Counted from the first letter of the stretch, positions 26,028 through 36,555 are shown. The stretch is 64,000 bases of DNA from Mycogone perniciosa (GCA_025331125.1 JAOALB010000136.1:1-64000), one strand, 5' to 3'. Translations and numbers: made by a program. Notes: generated by a model not told the origin, from the sequence alone.

Positions 26028-26882
26028 ATGATTTTAACCGATTAACTCGATAAAGCCGAATAATAACGCCTATAGCACCTACATCAGGTTAATCGTTAAT
26101 GCCAGACCTGTAGAAGCTGCAGAGTCTTTTTCTATATACAGAATCAGCTTTTTTCCTACCTTCACACCCGATGCTCTTCGAGATTGGCTGGCCTGGCTAC
26201 GCAGACCCAGCAGCAATGCGTTATGGCCCCTATTCCAAGACCAGTTCAACAGCGCGTTGTGGCCCCTGCTCCAAGACCAATTCAACAATATGTCGTGGCC
26301 CCTATTCGACAACGCGTTATGTCCCCTTTTCCTAGACCAGCTCAACAGCGCGTGGTGGCCCCTACTCCATGATATATTCGACAACGCATTATGAGCCCGG
26401 CAAGAAACCCAGCTCAGGAGCCCCGTTAACGCGTTCAAATACACGTTCCAGCTAGCCAGCCTAGCCAACCACCCCAAGTCCAAATCAACTTCCAACAGGA
26501 CCTAAGGGGTTATCATATATCCCGTTATCAAGTTCAACACAGCCACCTTCAACCTAGGGATATAGATTAAGGGAACCGAGAATTAGACTAATTTGACCTG
26601 GAAGACCCTGACCAGCTGGGCCTTAATCAACTTGATCTATACTATAACCCCGATCAGGAATTCGTCCCTGATAACAGTCGGGAAGATAAAGATGGCTATA
26701 ATCCTAATCTTGATCCTGATCTTGCTCCTGATCCTGATCTTTATGAGGATGGATATAATGATGATAATAGCGTTGATAATGGAATGGATCAGGATGACTA
26801 TAGCGATAGAAGCTATGGATAGGGAATCCGAGGACGCATTCTTTTTCAACTAAGGCGGCGGCATTTAATATATAATAAATAG
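26028..26882 (+). pseudogene. Gag-like ORF with zinc-finger, PQ-rich and acidic regions; RIP-stopped
   Basis: One plus-strand frame runs from ATG at 26,028 to TAG at 26,880, 284 codons, interrupted by ten stops at 26,043, 26,061, 26,064, 26,073, 26,097, 26,370, 26,427, 26,568, 26,589 and 26,820. Nine are TAA/TAG and one is TGA, each one C-to-T step from a Gln or Arg codon. No frameshift is needed. In order it shows a possible C2HC finger (CRSC...YLHTRC, 26,109-26,174), a Pro/Gln-rich repeat (PRPVQQRVVAP-type units, about 26,220-26,400), a Gln-rich stretch, an acidic Asp-rich stretch (26,600-26,815) and a basic end (QLRRRH). The arrangement suggests a nucleic-acid-binding Gag-like protein; the family is not recognised. 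The open frame on the opposite strand is its shadow. Confidence 0.6.
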
Positions 26883-26945
26883 TATATTGTCCCCTTACTT
26901 CCTTCCTTCTTTTCTTTCTCCTTTATCTGCACTTTATATATTATT
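26868..26945 (+). repeat. F terminal motif, second direct copy
   Basis: Reads tataataaatagtatattgt, then ccccttacttccttccttc and tttctcctttatctgcactt. It matches the first 75 bp of the terminal block and then diverges. The stop codon of the gag-like ORF lies inside it. Confidence 0.7.
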
Positions 26946-29900
26946 ATTTTAAAGAAAGGCTAAAAAAGTTAATAAATTGAATTTAAAAGTTTAACAATAC
27001 TAAATATTAATTATAAGTTTTATTATAAATAAAAGGTTGCTCTTAAAGAAAAGCTTTTAATAATATTATAACTTTTAATATTTTTAAATAATATATATTT
27101 AAAGTTTTTAAAGTATTTATTTTTTTATATTCAAAAGGTAAAATATTTTTATATTATATATATATTATTAAGAAAATAGAATGAGTTAATAATATAAATA
27201 ATATTTTTAATAAAAGGTTAAGTAATTTAATTTAATTATTAACTGACCTTGTAATTATATTTTTTTAAATATTTAAAAAAAAGGCTAAAGTTTATAAAAT
27301 ATTTCTTTTTTATTGAATATAAATAACTAAACCTATTTTAATTTATATAAGCTTTATATTAATATACTATTATATAAGTAAATAATATAAACCCTATTAC
27401 TATATAATATATAATAAAAATAAAAAATAAAAATAAATACCTTTTTTACTTTATTTTCTTTTTTTTATATACTCCTTTAAAGGAGTTATTAAGGAAATAT
27501 TAATAAGTTTATTTTCTAAAGACTTTTTAAAAAGACTTAAAGAAATATTTATATAGTAATTATATTTTTATCTCTTATAATTTTTAAGTTATAGTATTAA
27601 TTATATTAATACTATATATTATTAGTTATATGAATACTATATATTATTAAATACTTAAAAAGCCTTTAATATATTATAAGGTATTATAAATCCCTATAAT
27701 TCATGATTATAATAATAACCTTACAGCTTTATTATCCTTTTTAAATAATAAATTATAGTTAAAATTCTTTATTATAAGTTAAATAATTACATTTAATTCA
27801 GTTTAATAGTTCAAATTGATATTTAAGGATTATACTTTCTTTATTTCTGTTTATGTTAATATACTTTTATATATATATTTTAAATATTTAAATTATATAA
27901 ATATTTGTTTTTTCAAACTTAAATTCAAAGTCTTAAACCGTTAGAAAATTAAAATGTTAATTTTTTAAAAGCAGCTTTTTATTATTTTTTTACAATTCAA
28001 AAAAGGCATTATATACAGAAAATAAAATCCAAAAATATAATAACAATAAATAAAGTTAATAAGGTTTTATATATTTAAAGAGACATAATATATATATTAT
28101 ATATTCTTTATATAATTTTCATTACATTATTTAAAAATATAAAAGTAGTATTATAATATATATTAATTTAACTATATTAAAACAATAAAGTATATAGTTC
28201 ATAAACCATTAATATATAACCTTAATATTAAGAAGCCTACATAATATAATGTTTTCTTAATAGAATTTCAAATGTATATAAAATATAACTTTATATTTCT
28301 TTATAATATAGGTTTTATAAACAATAATTATTATGTTTAATTTAGAATATTAATTATTTTAGACTTATATTTTATATTTATAAATCTTATTACCATAACC
28401 TTTTCTTATTACTTTAATATTCATGAACACCTTTATATTAAATATATAAAATAATTATAATATTTATATTCTTTAACCTATTATTTATTATAAGAAATAT
28501 AATTTTATATAAATATAACAAATCTAATATAGCCTATTTATTTAATTCTATTAATAATACTTAGAATATATATATCCTTATTATTATATTCCCTTTAAAG
28601 GTTAATTAAAATAAAGTATATTATTACATTAAAAAAAGCTTCTTTTAAAAATATAACTTTTATTTAATTTCTTTTATAGCCTTAACTATTTTAAAAAGCG
28701 TTTATATAAATATTTATATATAAAAACATCAATCTTCCTTTATTATAATATTTACAGCTTTATATTAATACAAATTCAATTTTCTTAACTTTCCTATCCT
28801 TTATTAAACTATATAGTAAAGTTTTAAATATTATATTAACTTTTTTACTTTTTAAAAAAGTAACAGGTAATTACTATCTATTAAGAATTAAATTTAAAAG
28901 ATATATAAATAAGATCTTTATTGATATTATTATTTATATAAAGTTTTTATTAAAACCTACTTTATTATATATTAATTATATTTAAAGGATTCATTTACTG
29001 TATATTTATAAAAGCTTTAAAAAGTTAAAAAGGTTTTGAGTTTCTTTAATATAATATATTAACTAATAAAAAGAGTTATATTTTTCTTTATTATTCCTTT
29101 TTATATTATATATGTATATAATATTATTTCTTTTAATTCGAAATTAATTCTATTTATTTATAATTAAAGTAATAATTTATATATTATAGAGCTAAAGCTT
29201 TAATTATTTATAAAGCTAATTACTTTAATATATATAAGGAACTAATAACATTAATAAAGATAAAGCCTAAATATATAATAAATGCAGCCCTTGATATTAA
29301 TAAATAAGAAAGTAATATAATATTATATATTTAAGGTTTAAAAGTAAATATATAAAAAAACTATCTCTTTATATATAGTAATTTATAAAGTAATAGTATA
29401 TATATATATAGGCTTTAAGTTTATATATAATATATATATTTATATTAATTAATTTAAAGGATATAAAGGAGTATAGTATTAAGATTATTATAATAAATAG
29501 TACTTTTCTTTAAGTTCAATATATATTAATTATATTTACAATATTATAAAATCTAATAAATCTTAAAAAATATAATTTATAAACAAATATATTTCTTTTT
29601 ACTTTTGTAATAATACTAATTATTTTATAAAACCAAAAGTTTAATTATTAATTATAAATCTTGTATTTTATTATTTATAATTATATTAATAAATATAACT
29701 TTTATAAATAATATATAATTATTATATATACCTTAAATTATATGAAGTGTATTTCTTTATTTCATAATATATAATAAATTATATATTACTTCTTTCCTTC
29801 CTTCCTTTTTATATATACTTTATATATACTTTATATATTATTATATATTCTATTATTAAATTTAATAAAGTTACCTTTAATTTAGGAATATATATTTAAT

Positions 29901-30324
29901 AAACTTAGAACTAAACTACTTTAACTTAAAGGACGTTAATTAACTGAATTAATTTCACTATAAATAGTTAAATCTATTTAATATACTTAATCAAATTACT
30001 TTTAATAAATATAAATAGCTAGGCTGTAATTAAAGGAGTTTAAAAATAAAGATTCCTTACAAAGTTATTATTCTATATATTTAAATAATATATTATTTCT
30101 TTCCTTTTTTCCTTTCTTTTTTCCCTTTTTATTTATATTTTATAGATCATCAAAGTAAATATTGCTTTATACTATATATTTACCTTTCTCACTTTTCTTT
30201 TAATAATAACCTTATATTTAATAGTCTTTATTGAACCTTATTAATATTGAATAATATATTAGAGTAGCTATTAATTAATATATCCTTTCATTTTCTTTAT
30301 AAAATATAATATCCTATAAATTAA
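26946..30324. other. AT-rich DNA without detectable genes or repeat partners
   Basis: Three kilobases of A/T text with no ORF above background. Two degenerate F-like pyrimidine motifs occur at about 29,765-29,835 (acttctttccttccttcctt) and 30,090-30,150 (tttctttcctttttt). Otherwise I see none of the A, C, D, E or copia words here. It is the left flank of the effector island. Confidence 0.35.
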
Positions 30325-30690
30325 GTAATACTCTTCTTTAAACCAAAAAATATTATCCTTTAAATTAAAGAATAAAATTATCTAAACTAACAGACACTAT
30401 TAGTTAAACGAAGGAATAGAATCCTTTAAATTAAAAGCTACTATTCTTTAAATTAATAAATAGAATCCTTCAAACTAAAAGACACTATCCTTTAAATTAA
30501 GCAATAAAATCCTTTAAACTAACAAATCCCATCTGTTAAAGCAAGGAATAGAATCCTTTAAATTAAAAACTACTATTCTTTAAATCAAGGAATACAATCC
30601 TTTAAATTAAAAACTACAATCCTTTAAACCAAGTAATAAAATCCTCCAAATCAGGGAATAAAATCCTGTAAACTAAAAAATAAATTCCGT
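30325..30690. repeat. 22-bp minisatellite upstream of the effector gene
   Basis: About sixteen imperfect units of roughly 22 bp based on tcctttaaattaaggaataga, with alternating variants (…aaaaactactat and …aaggaataaaa). The alternation suggests that part of the array is a two-unit, 44-bp higher-order repeat. It ends about 120 bp before the start codon and 25 bp before the TATA-like box. It could change promoter spacing between strains; that is inference. Confidence 0.85.
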
Positions 30691-30715
30691 TATGCCTAGG
30701 GCATTAACTCACAAA

Positions 30716-30723
30716 TATAAATA
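30716..30723 (+). promoter_or_regulatory. TATA-like box of the effector gene
   Basis: TATAAATA about 90 bp before the start codon, followed by a pyrimidine-rich stretch at 30,727-30,760 that resembles fungal core promoters. An inverted repeat atgcc-tag-ggcat at 30,692-30,704 sits just upstream and may be a binding site. Confidence 0.45.
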
Positions 30724-30812
30724 ACTCTTATTTTTTCTATATACCCTTTTCTTTTTATTAATTTACTAGAAAACAAGACACTTTATTTTTATAGAGTTTA
30801 CTTTATTTTACA

Positions 30813-31284
30813 ATGAAACTTTTTTCAGCCTCTTTCCCCTTTTTTAGCGCCGCCATTCAGGCTTTAATAGCTTCTGCTGCGGAATGTCATAATTGTCATA
30901 TTGGTGTAGGTCAATGCTATACCCGCCAGGACAATTTGGATGACCTCGCAGTCGTCTGTACTCAATATGAAAATCACTCAAGCTTCCAATATACCTGCCA
31001 AAAGAAGCCACATCTAAAATCCTGTGCATTCATATACAATGGCCCGGGTATGCCCAAACAGCTATGCTGTAAGTTGAAAGAGTATCTTGAAATCATATTT
31101 CTATAAAACTAACCGAATACCAATAGTGGCTGCATACAAGAACATTATCGACCAGTGCTTCAAAGACCAATTCGATTTTGGTTTCGCCTATGGTACCTAC
31201 CAATATGGCCCCCATTCTTTCATCCTTAATCGCTGTCAGTTTGGCGGAAGTGACCAGCCAAATACTGGCTTCTGTCATGAGTAG
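30813..31284 (+). CDS. Small secreted cysteine-rich protein, effector candidate (two exons)
   Basis: Exon 1 is 30,813-31,068 and exon 2 is 31,127-31,284, joined across a 58-nt intron with GTAAGT donor, a CTAAC branch site and AATAG acceptor. Splicing keeps frame and gives 137 residues ending at TAG. The ATG has a good fungal context (ACAATGA). Residues 1-23 form a signal peptide with a hydrophobic core and an A-S-A-A end before E24. The mature part has ten cysteines (25, 28, 35, 49, 62, 71, 85, 96, 122, 135), enough for five disulfides, and no transmembrane segment. C-terminal motifs are GFAYG (104-108) and FILNRC (117-122). Codons look normal and no RIP stop is present. Size, secretion, cysteine content and isolation in an AT-isochore are typical of fungal effectors acting in the host apoplast or cell; I do not recognise the family. 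Without splicing a 97-residue protein would result. Confidence 0.75.
31069..31126 (+). other. Intron of the effector gene
   Basis: 58 nt, phase 1. Donor gtaagt, branch site ctaac at 31,110-31,114, acceptor caatag. Length and motifs fit ascomycete introns. The frame of exon 2 downstream is open only when this segment is removed from the exon 1 frame. Confidence 0.8.
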
Positions 31285-31354
31285 GATTGGGAGTCTTAAC
31301 CGCTGTAGCGCTGAATTACAGCGGGTGATCAGACAAGTCCAATACGCAGTTCGC

Positions 31355-31550
31355 TGTCACGGGCTGAGAGCCTAGGTCAAGGAATTCAGCACCTGCCTAA
31401 TTCGGTTACGGCTGCATATACGCCAATCGTATAAATAGCTGTTATTCGAGGCCAGCCGGCCTCGAGCTTTTCTTCCTTTCTTCCCTAGTTTTAGATAGAC
31501 AATTCTAGGTCCCCTCTTTCTGTTACACACTTAAGGCCAGTCCTCTCACA
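31355..31550 (+). mobile_element. Solo LTR, family B, with perfect 5-bp target duplication
   Basis: 196 bp from TGTCACGGGC to CCTCTCACA, flanked on both sides by ttcgc (31,350-31,354 and 31,551-31,555). Inside are tcgtataaatagc (TATA-like) and the palindrome ggccagccggcc. It is nearly free of RIP, whereas the related copy at 36,350-36,555 has C-to-T and G-to-A changes through its length. It sits 70 bp after the effector stop codon and may supply or disrupt the 3' end of that transcript. Confidence 0.85.
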
Positions 31551-31653
31551 TTCGCTAGGAAGACTTATTGCATTTTGCTTATTCTATAGCTGATTAAGGT
31601 AGAACCAAATGCAGAACTATTTCCCCCTTATATCCTCAACCTTTAAGAAATGA

Positions 31654-31818
31654 GAATACGAATTTAAGTAAGAAGATTTAGAGTACTTTTGGGGTTTCGC
31701 TTATGGAGAAGTCAGCGAAACTGTTAATGGGATGTAAGGTCATTATAGACTGACTACCTTTAGTCGACGGTATACATAGGGATAATTTGGTGCCCTTGCA
31801 AATTTCACTTCGAGGCTT
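31654..31818 (+). pseudogene. Decayed coding remnant sharing GFAYG with the effector exon 2
   Basis: One plus-strand frame contains FWGFAYGEVSETVNGM at about 31,687-31,734 and GHYRLTTFSRRYT after it. It is interrupted by TAA/TAG at 31,669, 31,735, 31,777 and 31,783. The stops could be RIP products of Gln codons. GFAYG is preceded in both cases by Phe-Lys and acidic residues (FKDQFDF in the intact gene, FK...EDLEYF here). This suggests a tandem paralogue of the effector, but the match is short and could be chance. Confidence 0.35.
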
Positions 31819-32228
31819 TGATAGTAAAGACCAAACCTGCCTAGATTATAAAGAGATTGGAATCATTTCCCAGGGGGCCTAACGCTTATACATAAGTATA
31901 TGGGAAAACAATAGAACAACTTAGTAGTCAGCACGCAAAGTATCGGCAGCTTACCAGAAGTACGATTCGATGGTTTGTCTGTGTTACAAGATACCTCAAC
32001 ACAATATAAGTCCGTCATACTATTAAAGAGGACAGTCATTGCTCCCCTTGTCATGAAGACCTTGAGATTAGGAGTCTGATAACTGAAGATTGTATGGGGC
32101 TGGTGAGAATTGAGAGAAAAAGCGGTGTTATTTGACTGCGTTATCACACAACACTGAAATATTTGCGACAAAACACGATGTTTCTGAATCATCGGGGCGA
32201 GTCCACTCGGTAATTTTATCGCCATTCA
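31819..32228. other. GC-balanced segment without an intact gene
   Basis: The plus strand reads as a stop-riddled frame with plausible protein-like stretches (for example ALSHNTEIFATKHDVSES around 32,135-32,190). The minus strand is open for 120 codons at 31,863-32,225 but looks unlike a protein and has no start or neighbour support. It is probably part of the same decayed gene tract. Confidence 0.35.
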
Positions 32229-32665
32229 GACCGATCCCTTTTAAAGGATAACCTGTGGGATGGGGAGACGGCGACACTCACAGATGAAAGCGACTGTTAC
32301 ATCCAGTGAAGGTTAGTCTTCAATGGCAACAAGATGTGGAATATCACACAAGGCCTCTGCCATATCGGGAATAAAGAATACTCAGATCCTCACCCCGATC
32401 CACCGATCGCTTTCCTATCAGAAGATGCCTTAATGTGAAACTTGCTGGGACATGAGCGATGTCCAAGGCAATGCATGCCTAGCTTATACAAGGAGAAAAT
32501 ATAGAGGGAGTGAACTATTTATTCTGGGTAGGCACGATTCCTAGTCAGAATATTAAGTCGAGTGCCTATATCGCATTAACTGTATTGGATGGTGCGGACG
32601 AGGTAGATAACTATGTTGAAGTTGCAACCAAGGGAATTGCGATACATTACTCAAGGAGGAGCTAA
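32229..32665 (+). pseudogene. Broken protein-coding remnant, several frames
   Basis: Protein-like text runs in one frame from 32,229, with TGA at 32,307 and 32,436 (NLWDGETATLTDESDCYI, then NGNKMWNITQGLCHIGNKEY). It continues after a frame change from 32,483 to TAA at 32,663 (GENIEGVNYLFWVGTIPSQN, ending YSRRS). The composition is normal for a folded protein. No intron reconciles the frames, so I call it a pseudogene with at least one frameshift. The family is not recognised; its position beside the effector allows, but does not prove, a secreted-protein origin. Confidence 0.45.
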
Positions 32666-32689
32666 ATATATGGGATAAGAAAGTGTGGC

Positions 32690-35474
32690 GAGTTCTTTAT
32701 ATAATATAAAATAGTTATAGGAGAAGCTATAAGACATATACGTTAATAGATCATAGAATATTAATAAAATAAATAAGTAATGCTAGAATTTAAATATAAT
32801 TTAAACTATTTAAGAAAATGAATATATAGAGTATATAGTATATTTAATGTAATAGTAATAAACGTAAAGCCTATATTCCTATATAAAGTAAATATATAAA
32901 AAAGTACTTTTTTATTTTTAATAGGATTAATATCATTATAATAAATTATTTATTAGAAATTAAATTATTATATACTTTTTTATACTGGTTAAATAATATT
33001 AAGTTATATAGATTAATAGTATACTATTAAAATATACTAAACAGGATATATTTACTTACAAAGTAAATATAAACTAATATATTATATTAAGCTATATATG
33101 TACTTATAGTTTAAATAATTTCTTTTTCTGTAATACTATTTATCAATTAATATATATATATATATAATAAAGCTTTTATAATATATTTTTAATTGGAGTT
33201 AAACTTTATTTATATATAATATAAAGAATAGAACATTTAATATTGAAAGATTATATATAATATTGAAAGCTACTTTAAAAGTATAAAAATAAAGAAGTAA
33301 ATATATTATAATATATTTATTAATAGAAATCTTTTATATTAGTTTAAAGACTATATTTAAATATTATTAAAATAGAATATAATTTTATCTATATAAATCA
33401 AACCTTTATACTTCAAGAAAAGTTATTATTGTATTGAAATTACTTTCTATAGTATATATAAAGGAATTATATATTTTATTAAATTTATAAAAACAATTAT
33501 AATAAAAGTCTTTTATTTTACGATTTAATTAAGTTTAAACTACTATAAAATGAAAGTTGAATTTATAAGCTATAATAAAATATTTTATATTAATACAATT
33601 ACTTTAAAGATTAGGATAATAATAATAGAATATAGGTTTTATTCTTTAATTCTTTAATATTAATATTATAGTTAAATATTATAATATAAACTATTGAATA
33701 TACCTTTCTTTACTTTTAAATATATATAATATATAATATATTATAATAAAAAGAAATAAATAAATATATAATCTTTTTTTATTATATTTTAATTAAAATA
33801 ATCTTAATACTTTTAATTGAATATTTTACCTTTAAAGTATTAAAAGTATTAAAAATAAATATTAAAGGTTAAAGATAAAGGCTATTTAATATATACACTA
33901 TAGACTTTATACATTAATATATATTCTATAAATCATTCCATATATACTATAAAATAAATATATATAAATAAATGTCTTTAAAGTTTATTAAAGCATTTAA
34001 CATAATTTATAAAGATATAGGAAAAAAGGGTAACTTGTTATATTATAAACCAAATAATAAAACTAATAGTTCTATAAATTTATATTTTCTGTTATTTAAA
34101 AGCTATCTTTAAATTTATAATTTACTTAAAATAGAATTTATTTTATAAAAGATTATTTTTACTTTAATTATTAAGATTATTATTATTAACTTATTTTATA
34201 GTATTTATAATAATTCTATTGAAACCTTTATAATTAATTATAATAATTATTTATTTACTTCAAATATTAATATTTCTATTTAACTTTATATAATTAATAT
34301 TTAAATTTTATTTTATACACTTATTTAAATATAATGAATACTTTCTTGAAATATTATTTGCTTTTATTTTTATTAAATTTATAAATAAAATGATTATTAT
34401 TAGATTATATAATTTAATTAGATAATACATAATTAATAGTTCTTTTAACTATATTAATTTCTTATTTTAAGTTTAATATAAACTCTTAAAGTTTATTAAT
34501 TTTTAACTTTTATAAAGCTTTTTAGTTTTTTTAAAAAATATTTTAATTTACTCTAATTATAATAAACAATTCTCATTAAATAATATTTAAATTTATTGAC
34601 TTCTATCTTTTATTATTTAAGTCAATAATATATTTTTATTAGTCTTTACTTTAGTTTATATATTGAATATTTATAAATGTATTTTAAGTATTATTAATTC
34701 CGTTATATTTAAATTAAATCTATTAAATAAATTACTTATATGTATATATTGTTTAATGAATTTAATAATATCTCTATTATAAAAGAATCTATAAATCTTT
34801 ATTTTAATTTTTAATTTATATTTATTATAAAAGTATTTAATAAAAAAATAAAGTTTTATATAATTTCAAAAATATAACCTTTAAAATATATAATGTTATT
34901 AAAGTATTGTTTTTAAATTAAACCTATAAACCTACCTTTTATAATATACTCTTTATTAATATTATTAAAAGTATTTCTTTCAACTGTTCTTTAAATTAAG
35001 TATAGTTAATAAATATAAAGTATATTTGTTTCTTAAGTTTATTTTATTTATTATAAGGAACCCTTTAAATAAATTTCAATTACTTTAAAGTATTACTATT
35101 AAATTATTCAATAATTAAAGAAACTTTATTAACTTTTATATTAAAGTTGATTTTAAACATAAATAAAGTAATCATATAATTAAATGAAAAGTATTTAAAA
35201 TATTATAATATTTATATTAAAAAGTTAAAAAAGCTATATTTTCAATTTCTTCTTTAAGCTTATTAAACATTAATCTTTTTTAAAGTTTAATATAAAGTTT
35301 AAAGTAAATAACGTTTAATTTTATAAATTTATAATAATTGTTTATTATTAATATATTATTTACTCAACATTCAATATTTCTAATAATTAAATATTAATAA
35401 TATTATTTATATTTTCTATAATTCACTTTTATATATTAGCAAGCCTTTTTTATATAAATATAAAATTATTTTAT
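32690..35474. other. AT-rich DNA without detectable genes or repeat partners
   Basis: Right flank of the effector island. No ORF above background and none of the retroelement words found elsewhere in the window. Confidence 0.35.
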
Positions 35475-35575
35475 TTTATTATTTTTATTTTTATTTTTAT
35501 TTTTATTTTTATTTTTTTTTATTTTTTTATTTTTATTTTTTTTTTATCTTTATTTATCTTTTTATCTTTATTTAT
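35475..35575. repeat. (ATTTTT)n microsatellite
   Basis: Repeated tttta / ttttta units on the plus strand, interrupted by longer T runs, then tttatctttatt units. It abuts a truncated gypsy A LTR. Confidence 0.85.
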
Positions 35576-35578
35576 TAG

Positions 35579-35870
35579 GCTACAAATTATTTAAATTACA
35601 GTCTATAAAGTAAAGTAATTTAATATAACTATAATCTATATATAATTTACGTATATTTCCTATATATCTCCTTTATATATAAAACTAGATACATTATAAT
35701 TATTTAGTATGGTTTTTTCCATAGTTATTAAGAAATTGCATTCACTAGAACTGTCTGTTTTGTAGAATTATAATTATATTACCTTGTTTAATATTTATCC
35801 TTAACCTCTCCGTTAATCTAAACCCTGCGAACCTTGGTTTAACTGTTAAGAATTAACCCGGATCGTTACA
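35579..35870 (+). mobile_element. Gypsy A LTR, 5' truncated
   Basis: Matches the last 290 bp of the LTR at 55,884-56,285 (tctatatataattta and atctcctttatatataaaac). It ends in the best preserved family A terminus in the window, aacccggatcgttaca. It joins an inverted F copy directly. Confidence 0.75.
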
Positions 35871-36185
35871 CTAGTAAAAGGAATAGCTGTAGATTGTCTT
35901 GGAAGCGGCGTGGTCTCGCGAGGGAAACAGCAAAAACCAGGATTAACGTGGTTTGGTTTGGCGGTTTGTTTTAGCGGTTTAGTTGGCTGATATCTTCGTC
36001 TGCAGAGGCTTTCTTGCTTGCTAGAAAGAAATGCCGAGATGGTTGCTAGTGTAGTTGCTAGTGTAGGGCAGACATGAAGGTCTTGCGATCGAAAAACGCT
36101 AAATTGCTACCATTTAATATACAAAGTGCAAATAAAGGAGAAAGAGAGGAAGGAAGGAAAGAAAGGGCCAATACACTATTTATTG
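35871..36185 (-). mobile_element. F terminal block, inverted copy, little RIP
   Basis: Reverse complement of 25,624-25,972. GC-rich words remain here that are mutated at 25.7 kb (ggaagcggcgtggtctcgcg, cgtggtttggtttggcggt, gatcgaaaaacgct), so this copy better represents the ancestral sequence. No ORF follows; the gag-like part is absent. Confidence 0.75.
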
Positions 36186-36349
36186 TATATTAGTTTATTT
36201 AAACTTTAAATTACTTAGGTTATAGAGTTATAAGCCTTAGCTTTAACTAAAATACTATAAAAGAAAATAATAGTAAAAAGGCAAGGTATTTATATAATTA
36301 TTATTTAAATAAAACCTTTAAGTAGTTATTTAAAGAGAAAAGGGGGTAA

Positions 36350-36555
36350 TATTATAGGCTAAAAGCTTAAGTAAAGGAATTTAATACCTACTTAATTTAG
36401 TTATAGCTATATATATAACTTATATATTAATTGTAGAAATTATTATTATTTAGAAATAACTATCCTTGCGCTTTTCTCCCTTTTTTCCCTAGCTTTAAAT
36501 AAATAATTCTAGGTCCCCTTTTTATATTTATAATATATAAAGTATAGTCACTTAA
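36350..36555 (+). mobile_element. Family B LTR, RIP-mutated copy
   Basis: Aligns with the solo LTR at 31,355-31,550: tattataggctaaaagctta corresponds to tgtcacgggctgagagccta, and both share ttctaggtcccct. Differences in that alignment are nearly all C-to-T or G-to-A. The right end is approximate. Confidence 0.75.

Larger units (their letters stand above)
25624..26945 (+). mobile_element. Compact element F with one decayed gag-like ORF
   Basis: A GC-richer unit. A terminal block at 25,624-25,972 begins with the pyrimidine-rich motif ttccttccttcctctctttc. An ORF remnant follows at 26,028-26,882. The first 75 bp of the terminal block recur in the same orientation at 26,868-26,945. The direct terminal repeat and the solo-like copy of the terminal block at 35,871-36,185 suggest a short non-autonomous LTR retroelement with a truncated 3' LTR. 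No reverse transcriptase or transposase is visible. A different class with direct terminal repeats cannot be excluded. Confidence 0.55.

Noticed and set aside
26079..26495. 138-codon minus-strand frame with RGHNALLNWSW-type repeats
   Set aside because: It is the exact antisense of the Pro/Gln repeat of the plus-strand gag-like ORF; the repeat structure alone keeps it open.
26593..26849. Two overlapping Ile/Leu-rich frames at 26,593 (+) and 26,637 (-)
   Set aside because: Off-frame readings of the acidic GAT/CCT-rich part of the same ORF.
30325..30690. CRISPR-like array
   Set aside because: Units are contiguous and degenerate with no unique spacers, in a eukaryotic context.
31178..31375. Alternative plus-strand frame overlapping exon 2
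   Set aside because: Different frame, no signal peptide, runs into the solo LTR; the spliced gene explains the region better.
31863..32225. 120-codon open frame on the minus strand in the effector island
   Set aside because: No splice, promoter or composition support; the opposite strand carries more protein-like text, so this is probably its shadow.
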